This document shows positions 16,954 to 24,339 of a DNA stretch of 64,000 nucleotides, in pieces. The DNA comes from CANKHA01 sp035652315 (lineage in GTDB: Bacteria > Pseudomonadota > Alphaproteobacteria > Rhizobiales > Xanthobacteraceae). Location of the stretch: contig DASREA010000011.1 of the NCBI GenBank assembly GCA_035652315.1, positions 1 to 64,000 of the forward strand, written 5' to 3'. The position numbers and the translations under genes were made by a program. How positions within the stretch are numbered: the first letter of the stretch is position 1; the number at the start of each line of letters is the position of its first letter. The notes below the pieces were generated by a model, which searched no databases, was not told where the DNA came from, and saw only the letters and a list, made by a program, of their open reading frames with translations.

Positions 16954-19194
16954 ATGAAGCGCCACAGCCGTTACGTCTACGCGCCGGTCGTCCTGGCCGC
17001 GGGGTTCATTTTTGCAGCAGGCTGGCCGCCGCTCGAGGCGGCGTCGCCGACGGGGCACAATGGCAAATCCAGCAAGCCGGTGGCCAAGCCATTGCCGCGC
17101 CCGAAGCCGGCCACCACCGCCCAGGCGTCGAGCCTGAAAAATATTCCGTTGCCGCGACCGCGGCCCCGCGCAGCCACCGAGTTGGCTTCGCTCCCTGCGG
17201 AGGCCGTAAGCCTGGCCGTTCATGACGGCGACGTCATGCCTGCGCCGCGGCGGGAGAATTCATCTTCTGCGCCGCCGGAGGAAAACAAACCGGCGATATC
17301 CGTCTCGGCCAAGGACGTGGCCGCGGTCAAAGAAGCCCTGAGGCTCGTGGAACGCGGCAAGGTCGACACCGCGCATTCGCTGACCGCCACCATGAGCGAC
17401 CCGGCGGCGCGAAAGGTCGTCGAATGGGCGATCCTGCGCTCGCCTTATACGGATGACGTGCCGTTCGAGCGATTTATCGCTTTCATCAAGGAAAATCCCG
17501 ACTGGCCCAGCATCGACATATTCCGGCGCAGAGCCGAAGCCGCGCTATGGGAGGACGGCCGCGACGTGCGAATGGTGCGCGCGTATTTCGCGGACAAGCC
17601 TCCGCTCAGCGGAAAAGGCCGCCTGGTGCTGGCCCGCGCCATGCTGGCGCAGGGCGACCGCAAGGGCGCCGAGCCCCTGGTGCGCGAAGTCTGGCGCCAC
17701 GACGAGCTCAGCCCGACACTGGAATCCATGGTCGTGAGCGCATTCGGCAACATGCTCACCCGTGCCGACTACAAGGCCAGGATGGACCAACTCCTCTATG
17801 ACGGCGATACGGCGGCCGCCATGCGCATGGCGCAGCATCTTGGCGCCAAGGAAATTGCCATCGCCAAGGCGCGCATCGGCGTGTTGAAGAATCTTTCCAA
17901 CGCCGCGGCGCTGCTCGACGCGGTGCCGACCGAAGCGCGGCGCGATGCCGGTTATATCTTCAGCAGGATCCAATGGCTGCAGCGCACGAACAAGATCCCG
18001 GAAGCCGGTCAACTCATGCTGGCCGCGCCTACGGATCCGGAAACGGTTGTCGATCCGGACCGCTGGTGGATCGAACGTCGCCTGCTCAGCCGTCGCTTGC
18101 TCGACATCGGCGACGTCAAGACCGCATACCGTGTGGCGCGGGACGCGGCGCCCCCTGAAAAGGAAAACTATCGCGTCGATCACCATTTCCTGGCCGGCTG
18201 GATCGCCCTGCGTTATCTCAACGATGCCAAGACCGCTCTTGGACATTTTGTTCGCATCACTAGGCCGGGATTGATCAATCCAACCGCGCTGGCGCGTGGC
18301 GACTATTGGCAAGGTCGCGCCCTGGAGGCGCTGGGGCGGCGAGACGAGGCGCTCGCGCATTATCGCGCCGCCGCGCAGCGCACGACCACTTATTACGGTC
18401 AGATTGCCCGTGGCCGATTGGGACTGCCAGACATCGTCGTTAATCCGCCTCCGCGAGCGGCGGCGCACAGCGAATTGGCCCGCGCGGCCGAATTCCTCTA
18501 TGCTGCGGATCAGCGCGATATGGTCGCGAGCATGATGTACGACGTCGGCAACCATTGCCAAAACGTCGCCGTGCTGGCGTCGCTCGGCGAAGTCGCGGCA
18601 AGACAAAAAGACGGACGCGGCATGGTGCTGCTCGGCAAAGAGGCGCTGGGGCGCGGATTGCCATTCGACTATTTCGCTTTTCCGACCGTCGGCCTGCCCG
18701 CCTATAAACCGGTTGGACCCGCGATAGACATAACCGTGGCTTACTCAATTGCCAGGACCGAGAGCTATTTCAACCAGAAGGACATTTCCAGCGCCAAGGC
18801 CATGGGCCTGATGCAGGTGACACCGGAGGCCGGAAAGGACACAGCCAAGAAATTCAAGGTCGTTTACAGCGAGAAGCGGCTGCTGACGGATCCGGTCTAC
18901 AACGTGCAGATGGGCGCAGCCGAGCTCGGCAATCTGATGCAGGGATACCGCGGCTCCTACATCCTGACCTTTGCCGGCTACAACGCCGGGCGCGGCCGCG
19001 TGAAGGAATGGATCGCGCATTTTGGCGATCCGCGCGACGCAAACGTGGATCCGATCGACTGGGTCGAGCGGATTCCGATTGCCGAAACCCGCAATTACGT
19101 GCAACGGGTCATGGAGAACCTGCAGGTGTATCGGGTTCGCTTTGGCGGCGGCAACCGCCTGTTGATCGAAGCCGATCTTCGCCGGGGCGGCTGA
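16954..19194 (+). CDS. slt: soluble lytic murein transglycosylase (Slt70-like)
   Basis: A 746-residue periplasmic enzyme that cleaves the MurNAc-GlcNAc bond with 1,6-anhydro product formation. A signal-like N-terminus is followed by a Pro/Arg-rich region (PLPRPKP, PLPRPRPR) to about residue 110 and a long alpha-superhelical U/L-domain. The catalytic domain near 590-720 has Glu603 in IARTESYFN, AKAMGLMQVTPEAG and FAGYNAGRGRV, the goose-lysozyme-like motifs. The proline-rich linker is unusual for E. coli Slt and may span the wall. The alpha/beta-hydrolase gene follows. Confidence 0.92.
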   Translation: MKRHSRYVYAPVVLAAGFIFAAGWPPLEAASPTGHNGKSSKPVAKPLPRPKPATTAQASSLKNIPLPRPRPRAATELASLPAEAVSLAVHDGDVMPAPRRENSSSAPPEENKPAISVSAKDVAAVKEALRLVERGKVDTAHSLTATMSDPAARKVVEWAILRSPYTDDVPFERFIAFIKENPDWPSIDIFRRRAEAALWEDGRDVRMVRAYFADKPPLSGKGRLVLARAMLAQGDRKGAEPLVREVWRHDELSPTLESMVVSAFGNMLTRADYKARMDQLLYDGDTAAAMRMAQHLGAKEIAIAKARIGVLKNLSNAAALLDAVPTEARRDAGYIFSRIQWLQRTNKIPEAGQLMLAAPTDPETVVDPDRWWIERRLLSRRLLDIGDVKTAYRVARDAAPPEKENYRVDHHFLAGWIALRYLNDAKTALGHFVRITRPGLINPTALARGDYWQGRALEALGRRDEALAHYRAAAQRTTTYYGQIARGRLGLPDIVVNPPPRAAAHSELARAAEFLYAADQRDMVASMMYDVGNHCQNVAVLASLGEVAARQKDGRGMVLLGKEALGRGLPFDYFAFPTVGLPAYKPVGPAIDITVAYSIARTESYFNQKDISSAKAMGLMQVTPEAGKDTAKKFKVVYSEKRLLTDPVYNVQMGAAELGNLMQGYRGSYILTFAGYNAGRGRVKEWIAHFGDPRDANVDPIDWVERIPIAETRNYVQRVMENLQVYRVRFGGGNRLLIEADLRRGG

Positions 19195-19263
19195 CGGGAA
19201 AATTTGATGGCTGCTCGGGTGCGGCCTAGCGTGGCCCGCCAGGCAGCCCTAGAGCCGTTACCG

Positions 19264-20190
19264 ATGTCTGAAGACGCGACAAGCTGTTTTATCGCCGCGC
19301 CGGATGGTCTGCGCCTGCATGTACGCGATTACGGCCCGCGCAACGATCATCTTCCGGTCGTCTGCTTGGCCGGCCTGGCGCGCACCGGCGCCGATTTCGA
19401 AGAACTTGCGCTTGCCCTGTCGCGCGACGCGAATGCACCGCGGCGGGTGGTCGCGCTCGATTGCCGGGGCCGCGGCCGCTCAGACCGCGACGAGAATGCG
19501 GCGAATTACAGCTTTCCGGTAGAGGTCCAAGACGTATTGGCCGTGCTGGCCGCCCTCGACCTTGGCCCTGTGGTCGTTGTCGGCACGTCGCGCGGCGGCA
19601 TTCTCGCCATGCTGCTATCAGCGCTTCGGCCGACCGCCATCGCGGGCGTGGTGCTGAACGACATTGGGCCAGTCATCGATCCCCGCGGCTTGGCGCGGAT
19701 CAAAAGCTATGTCGGCAAGCTGCCGCAGCCGACAAGCTTCGACGATGCCGCAGAAATCATGCGCCGGCTATTCGGCGGACATTTTCCCAAACTGACGCCA
19801 GAGCAATGGAAGACCTTCGCCCGGCGCACCTTCGAGATGCGCGATGGCCGAGTTTTGCCGTCTTATGATCCGAAGCTCGCGAAAGTGCTGGAATCCGTCG
19901 ATATCGAGCGGCCTCTCCCGCCGCTCTGGCAAGAATTCGAAGGGCTTAACCATGTGCCGGTCATGGTGGTCCGTGGCGCCAATTCGGACGTCCTCTCTGC
20001 CGAAACCGTGCAGGCAATGCGCAAGCGCCGCCCCGATATCGAATTATGGGAGGTGCCCGACCAAGGGCATGCCCCCTTGCTGTCGGATGCGGACAGCATC
20101 GGCCGGATTGCGGCCTTCATAACGCGCTGCGAGCGCGGCGCGCCGAAGACCGAGCAGCGATCGTTCCGGAGCGAAGCCGGCACGGATTGA
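19264..20190 (+). CDS. alpha/beta-fold hydrolase
   Basis: About 308 residues with a complete catalytic triad: the nucleophile Ser109 in VGTSRGG, an acid in NSDVLS and His in DQGHAPLL. VVALDCRGRGRSDRD precedes the nucleophile elbow, as in esterases and C-C hydrolases. The substrate cannot be read from the sequence. ATG 19264 (MSEDATS) starts the family-like N-terminus; an ATG at 19207 would add 19 residues. It lies 70 bases after the transglycosylase gene, on the same strand. Confidence 0.85.
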   Translation: MSEDATSCFIAAPDGLRLHVRDYGPRNDHLPVVCLAGLARTGADFEELALALSRDANAPRRVVALDCRGRGRSDRDENAANYSFPVEVQDVLAVLAALDLGPVVVVGTSRGGILAMLLSALRPTAIAGVVLNDIGPVIDPRGLARIKSYVGKLPQPTSFDDAAEIMRRLFGGHFPKLTPEQWKTFARRTFEMRDGRVLPSYDPKLAKVLESVDIERPLPPLWQEFEGLNHVPVMVVRGANSDVLSAETVQAMRKRRPDIELWEVPDQGHAPLLSDADSIGRIAAFITRCERGAPKTEQRSFRSEAGTD

Positions 20191-20228
20191 CTTCGAATCC
20201 CAAAGGAACAACGGCGCCCATGCGGTTT

Positions 20229-21035
20229 CTATCGTCTTTTGAAAACGTAATTTATCGCTTTATCGCGGGACCTGTTCACCAGATCCAAACACCCTTCGGT
20301 GACAAATCCGGCGGCATCGAGCATAGACACGATTTTCGGCGCCATATCGTTGCGACGCATTTCACATTTTATTTCGATCAGATCTTCCATAGGCAGGCCA
20401 CGAAGAACCAATAATTCATTGCCGTCCACGTCGATGTTGGCATGGGTGGGAAGCGGTAGATCGAAGATCTTGGCGGCATCGCGCCCTGTCATCGTTGCGA
20501 TGATGCGGCAAGGAAGACCATTTGTCGAAGTGACTAGATCGGTGACCTGGTGCCGCGGGGTGGCAATTGCCAGTTGCGACAGCTGAAAACCGGCCATGCC
20601 CGTTCGATCCGATAAGGCGATATTGAATGCTGTGGCCGGCCCATGCAGATCATTCAGGTCGATGTTCCGTTGCAGCAGGTGAAAGGTCGACGCCTCCGGC
20701 TCGAAGGCGCATGTGCGAACGCCCTTGGACGCGGCATAAAGAGTATAGACGCCGACGTTCGACCCGATATCCCAAAATACGGAATTTTTCGGAAACGAAT
20801 CGATCCAGTTAGTCATTTCCGGCTTGCCCTCAGCAGACCTTTTAAAGGGCCATTGGCCTGGCGCGTAATAGCGAATGCTCGCATGGGGCCAGCGTTTCTC
20901 CGCGTAGGGCTTCAAATCTTCCGCCAGAAGCGCGTGGACGTATGAGCGCGCGGAACGACTCAGCGGAATGGTCGCAATCCGAATCGCTGCAAGGGAAACA
21001 CTACGTGCTACGGGGACGGGCCTGAGCTTGATCAT
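20229..21035 (-). CDS. FkbM-family methyltransferase
   Basis: About 268 residues with the FkbM SAM-binding core: VFWDIGSNVGVYTLYA, then TCAFEPEASTFHLLQRNIDLN, and later HANIDVDGNELLVLRGL and IEIKCEM. Members methylate sugars or natural products, often in surface-glycan clusters; the target here is unknown and no glycan genes are adjacent. The frame is open to an ATG at 21179, but the extra residues are Cys/Arg-rich and unlike the family, so 21035 is preferred. The gene and its upstream flank are visibly richer in A+T than neighbours and lie near a tRNA gene, which hints at acquisition. Confidence 0.75.
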   Translation of the reverse strand: MIKLRPVPVARSVSLAAIRIATIPLSRSARSYVHALLAEDLKPYAEKRWPHASIRYYAPGQWPFKRSAEGKPEMTNWIDSFPKNSVFWDIGSNVGVYTLYAASKGVRTCAFEPEASTFHLLQRNIDLNDLHGPATAFNIALSDRTGMAGFQLSQLAIATPRHQVTDLVTSTNGLPCRIIATMTGRDAAKIFDLPLPTHANIDVDGNELLVLRGLPMEDLIEIKCEMRRNDMAPKIVSMLDAAGFVTEGCLDLVNRSRDKAINYVFKRR

Positions 21036-21400
21036 TTTTCTTGTTCGCCGTTCGATATCAGCGATGGCACGGCGCGACAGAAAATTCGATGAGGGCAAAT
21101 GTCGCACGCATCGGTGCTTGCATGACGCAGGCGAGGTGTGCATTTTTTTGCGATCAAAAAAACGGGATCGCGCCGACATGAAGTAAAAAATGCGGCTTCT
21201 CTAGAACAAAAATAAACTCGCCGACATTCGCCTGGGATCGCCCGGACAAAATCCGCGTATCTAGACGCGGGCGCGCATCAGTCGATGGCCGGAATCATGC
21301 AGGTGGCTCGTCCTCGTCGATGAGGCCTCTTCGCTCGCTGCGAATCGAGGGCGGCGTCCCCTTGAAGGCATTACGCGAGAGCCCGGGCAATTCCCAAGCC

Positions 21401-21477
21401 TTGATCTATATCAATCAATTCGCACCGGCGGCCAATTGATCTGTCGCAACGTTTCCAATTTTTAAGTGGCCTAGAAA
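21401..21477 (+). promoter_or_regulatory. tandem FNR/FixK boxes and -10 element
   Basis: TTGATCTATATCAA at 21401-21414 is a perfect TTGAT-N4-ATCAA box. TTGATCTGTCGCAA at 21436-21449 fits the rhizobial FixK2 pattern TTGA-N6-GCAA. A -10-like TAGAAA at 21472-21477 predicts a start near 21484. The box centres then fall at -41.5 and -76.5, the class II spacing for CRP/FNR activators plus an upstream site. The transcript would run rightward into a terminator. Confidence 0.65.
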
Positions 21478-21483
21478 ATTGCG

Positions 21484-21585
21484 TTGCAATGGCCCATGGG
21501 ATCAATTGGAATAGCCAGGCGTACTCCCCCCATCCCCCGATCGCTTGGCGCGGCCCCGGCATTTCCCCGAATGCCGGGGCTTTTT
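21484..21585 (+). ncRNA. candidate FixK/FNR-controlled small RNA with C-rich loop
   Basis: About 102 bases with no convincing reading frame, running from the predicted start to an intrinsic terminator. CCAGGCG (21515-21521) pairs with CGCTTGG (21542-21548, one G-U pair), leaving a 20-base loop rich in C (CTCCCCCCATCCCCC at 21524-21538). Such unpaired C-runs in alphaproteobacterial sRNAs pair with Shine-Dalgarno sequences. The transcript converges on tRNA-Ser. The structure is read by eye and there is no family match in memory, so the RNA is inferred. Confidence 0.55.
21553..21585 (+). terminator. strong intrinsic terminator
   Basis: GCCCCGGCATT (21553-21563) pairs perfectly with AATGCCGGGGC (21570-21580) across a six-base loop, followed by TTTTT. 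The T-run lies on the right, so it ends rightward transcription. No protein gene on that strand lies within 1 kb upstream, which implies a short non-coding transcript. Confidence 0.85.
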
Positions 21586-21659
21586 ATAAAGCCTGGCGAC
21601 CAACTCCAGGCGGCCCGCAACTTTTGTTCGGCTGCGGATTGCGATGTCGCCAGCGCGGC

Positions 21660-21752
21660 TGGCGGAGACGGAGGGATTCGAACCCTCGATACGCCTTTGG
21701 AGCGTATAACGGTTTAGCAAACCGCCGCCTTCAGCCACTCGGCCACGTCTCC
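21660..21752 (-). tRNA. tRNA-Ser (anticodon GCU)
   Basis: The leftward sequence folds as a class II tRNA. The acceptor arms are GGAGACG (5') and CGTCTCC (3'); the D arm is in GGCCGAGTGGCTGAAGGC; the anticodon loop TTGCTAA has anticodon GCT (reads AGU/AGC). A long variable arm follows (ATACGC...GCGTAT), and the T arm has GGTTCGAATCC. The discriminator is G and CCA is encoded at 21660-21662, making 93 bases with CCA. Confidence 0.97.
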
Positions 21753-21801
21753 GTCGCGCCCGATATGCCCGAGCGACGGGAGCTTGGCAACCCGGCCGCG
21801 A

Positions 21802-22125
21802 TCAGGCGGCGGTGCGCAGCGAAGCGGCAGCCTCGGCCTGCGGTTCGGGATTGAGCTTCAGCCATTCGCGGGCGGCGACTTGCGCGGTCCCAATTTCGCT
21901 GTCCGACATTTCGGCGGCGATTTCGCGGCGCAGCCGCGCCGCATCGGCATGACCCTTCATCGCCGCCAGATTGAACCACTTGTGCGCCGAAACCAAATCG
22001 ACGGGCACCGAATTTCCGGCGGAATACATCAATCCCAGCTCGAACAGCGCTTCGGCTTGCGTCGATTCCGTAGCCGCTGCACCGAGCGGCGCAGCGGTGC
22101 TGTCGCAAATTTCGTAACGAGCCAT
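21802..22125 (-). CDS. Sel1-repeat (TPR-like) small protein
   Basis: A 107-residue protein with one Sel1-like repeat (ALFELGLMYSAGNSVPVDLV followed by SAHKWFNLAAMKGHADAA), a helix pair that mediates protein contacts. No signal peptide is seen, so it is probably cytoplasmic. ATG 22125 follows a strong GGGGAGG site, which excludes the longer frame upstream. It precedes the tRNA-Ser gene on the same strand. Function is not predictable beyond a scaffold or adaptor role. Confidence 0.8.
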   Translation of the reverse strand: MARYEICDSTAAPLGAAATESTQAEALFELGLMYSAGNSVPVDLVSAHKWFNLAAMKGHADAARLRREIAAEMSDSEIGTAQVAAREWLKLNPEPQAEAAASLRTAA

Positions 22126-22383
22126 TTTCCCAGCCTCCCCTTGAGCGCGTGGCCGGTCCCGCCGGAACCTTCGCGCCATGCCCGATCGCGTCGGGCGTCG
22201 AGGATCATGCGAAGAAAATTTGAATGGCTGTTTAAGCGTTTGGCTGAATCGAATGTGAACGGCATGCGGCCTCCGGTTGCGCCGCTGACCAAAGCCGCAA
22301 AAACGCCGCACAAGCCCCCGCTGTCAGGATTCGCTAACCCTGCGTGTTGGGGCGGCACTAACCATCGCGCTATCGGCTCGTCG

Positions 22384-23193
22384 TCAGCGCGCGCGTTGAT
22401 TGAACAGAATGGCCCGCACCTTGGGGTCTTGCATGTTCACCTGGCCCGCCGCCTCCACGTGCACGTGCATGCCACGATCGACGGCAGGCCGCGACAGCAC
22501 GGTGTCCAGCCAGCGCTTGAGGTGCGGAAATTCGGCGATGTCCTGTTGCTGCCGTTCCCAACGGCTGGCCCAGCCGATGCAAGCGATGTCGGCAATGGAG
22601 TAGGCACCGGCGAGAAATTCGCGGTCGGCAAGACGCCGGTTCATGACGCCGTAGAGGCGGTTGCATTCGTCGACGTAGCGGCGAATGGCATAAGGGATTT
22701 TTTCCGGCGCATAGCGGAGGAAATGGTTGGCCTGCCCGGCCATCGGTCCGAGGCCGCCGACTTGCCAAAACAGCCACTGATCGACCTCTACGCGCGCCCG
22801 CTCATCGCGAGGATAAAACTTGCCGGTCTTGCGGCCGAGATATTGCAGGATGGCGCCGGATTCGAAGATGGAGATCGGCCTGCCGTCCGGGCCTGCATGA
22901 TCGACGATTGCCGGCATCCGATTGTTCGGCGAGATTGCCAGAAACGCGGGCTTAAATTGATCGCCCTTTGAAATGTTGATCGGATGAATCACGTAAGGAA
23001 GGCCGCATTCCTCGAGCATGACCGTGATTTTCTGACCGTTCGGGGTCGGCCAGTAGTAAAGATCGATCGGTTTGGCGGCTGGCGCCACGGCACGGCGTCT
23101 TGAAGGCCTGAGAGAGACGGCGGACTTGACGGCCGGCCGGGGTTTGGTTTTGCGGGGCTTGGATTTGGCTTTCGCCCGTCGGAGACGCGCCAT
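22384..23193 (-). CDS. glutathione S-transferase (YghU/YfcG-like) with basic N-terminal extension
   Basis: About 269 residues. The thioredoxin-like domain starts at IDLYYWPTPNGQKITVMLEE, with the Nu-class Thr-Pro-Asn-Gly-Gln pattern in place of a Tyr/Ser nucleophile, and SIFESGAILQYL as the glutathione-binding loop. The helical domain has WLFWQVGGLGPMAGQ. Nu-class relatives have disulfide-bond reductase and peroxidase activity. The first 45 residues are Lys/Arg/Ala/Pro-rich (RRAKAKSKPRKTKPRP), resembling a nucleic-acid-binding tail and unusual for this family. The start at 23193 is preferred over an ATG at 23211. Confidence 0.88.
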   Translation of the reverse strand: MARLRRAKAKSKPRKTKPRPAVKSAVSLRPSRRRAVAPAAKPIDLYYWPTPNGQKITVMLEECGLPYVIHPINISKGDQFKPAFLAISPNNRMPAIVDHAGPDGRPISIFESGAILQYLGRKTGKFYPRDERARVEVDQWLFWQVGGLGPMAGQANHFLRYAPEKIPYAIRRYVDECNRLYGVMNRRLADREFLAGAYSIADIACIGWASRWERQQQDIAEFPHLKRWLDTVLSRPAVDRGMHVHVEAAGQVNMQDPKVRAILFNQRAR

Positions 23194-23354
23194 CGGGAAG
23201 CTCCTGTTCAACCGGAGGACGGACAGGCATTGTCCTTAAGTCGCGGGATGGACAAGCGCAATCGCCGGAGCGCGCGAAAAATCCCGATCAGCCTTGCGGC
23301 TCTGCAATGCGAAGCGGGAATGGAAGAAGTGCAAAAGCCTATTGATTCTCCATG

Positions 23355-23495
23355 ATACGAAAAGGGCGTCGGCGAAATCCCATGGATCGATTCCAGCGGT
23401 TTTGCCGCTGGCGAGGCACGGTTTTTCCGCCCTCTTCTTCCCGGAGCCATTTGCGGCACCCGCGAAGCTCGAACCCTAAGTTTCGCCGACGCCCT
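23355..23495 (-). ncRNA. structured element closed by a 15-bp perfect inverted repeat
   Basis: AGGGCGTCGGCGAAA (23363-23377) is the exact reverse complement of 23481-23495. Inside lie a 7-bp hairpin (CCAGCGG/CCGCTGG, 23393-23411) and a second stem (GAGC/GCTC, 23444-23470, enclosing GCGG/CCGC). Read leftward, the closing stem is followed by TTTT. The shape suits a branched small RNA or a palindromic repeat/MITE-like element. No protein frame fits and no target duplication is evident. Type and strand are inferred. Confidence 0.4.
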
Positions 23496-23575
23496 CTGTT
23501 GTCGACCTGAGCCGGCGCGCTTCGGCGGTGGCTATTGGCCGCCCCCCAAAAGCACCGCCGGCCCGTGTGACATAG

Positions 23576-23601
23576 TCTTCGACTTTCGTCTTCGACTTTC
23601 G
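23576..23601. repeat. 13-bp direct tandem repeat, two copies
   Basis: TCTTCGACTTTCG occurs twice head-to-tail; the second copy extends into CTTCGACTTTCGAAG, a 6-bp stem. It lies just past the stop of the lysine-rich peptide gene and may be part of that gene's 3' end. Confidence 0.6.
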
Positions 23602-23620
23602 AAGCCGATGGTCTAGCGGC

Positions 23621-23707
23621 TTACTTCTTCTTCTTCGCGGATCTCCGCTTCGTCGTCTTCTTCGCGGTTTTCTTCGCCGCTGACTTCGTCTTCCGTTTCT
23701 TGGCCAT
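23621..23707 (-). CDS. 28-residue lysine-rich basic peptide (histone-H1-tail-like)
   Basis: A short frame starting MAKKRKTKSAAKK and ending SAKKKK, then TAA. More than half the residues are Lys or Arg and the rest mainly Ala, Ser and Thr, a composition typical of nucleic-acid-binding histone-H1-like tails. The start codon follows CTAGGAGGGCAGC, a near-ideal ribosome site, which is the main reason to believe it is translated. It lies on the same strand as and upstream of the GST gene, whose own N-terminus has similar composition. The function is unknown; DNA or RNA binding is inferred. Confidence 0.6.
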   Translation of the reverse strand: MAKKRKTKSAAKKTAKKTTKRRSAKKKK

Positions 23708-24339
23708 GCTGCCCTCCTAGCCACGATGAGATGGCGCTGTCGTAACAGTGCAGTCGCGAATCGACTTGCACTGCACTTCGATTACTACAGCACAACAAAA
23801 AAAACAGCGGTCTCGTTTAATGAAGCGTATACGCCGCGCCTTGCCGCGCGCCAAAATGCAACGCGACGCATCCTCTCTCGTTGCAATCAAGACATCGCCG
23901 ATCAGCGTGCGAACTTGTTGTCATTCAAAATTTTGAAATGCAGGAAATGCCGTAAAAATGGACACTTTCGAACATGCGGCGGACGGCGCAAAGTGCGCGG
24001 CCTTATGCGCAAGAGCCGCGTCTCGCACGCGCGCAGTCGACAAAAACTGCGCGCAGACCGCGCGCTTTACCATGTGGAATATTTTTTTCACAACGAGGGC
24101 CGCAAAGCCGGCTGCAGCGAGCCAAAACGCTCTCACTCGGGCGAATCGGCGTCAACTGATTCGGGTACGGCGGCCTGGCGCGCGGACAATGGAGCCTTGC
24201 GGACACCCACGTGGCGCGAAAATTTTTGCGTGCAGCTCGCCGCGTCGCAAGGGTCCACAGGCACCGTGATCGCCGAAACCACCCGACCTGGTGTGTCCGC
24301 AGAACAGCGGCGAGAGGTGCGAATTCACCACACCGTCGC
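23708..24339. other. 632-base gene-free region
   Basis: No frame on either strand has a recognisable domain or a good ribosome site. Visible structures are a 9-bp hairpin GCGCGCAGT/ACTGCGCGC at 24029-24054, a short inverted repeat AGTGCAG/CTGCACT near 23739-23770, and several A/T tracts. It should hold the promoter for the lysine-rich peptide. A long open frame at 23726-24343 (+) looks non-coding by composition. Confidence 0.5.

Noticed and set aside
17545..18606. Long open frame (353 codons) on the minus strand
   Set aside because: It is antisense to the transglycosylase gene in a GC-rich region; no family motifs and no ribosome site.
21784..22971. 395-codon plus-strand frame spanning Sel1 and GST genes
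   Set aside because: It covers two well-supported opposite-strand genes and their gap; composition is non-protein-like.
23355..23495. 6S RNA as identity of the inverted-repeat element
   Set aside because: The closing stem and size are reminiscent, but the branched interior lacks the large central bubble and the usual gene neighbours (zapA, 5-formyltetrahydrofolate cyclo-ligase).
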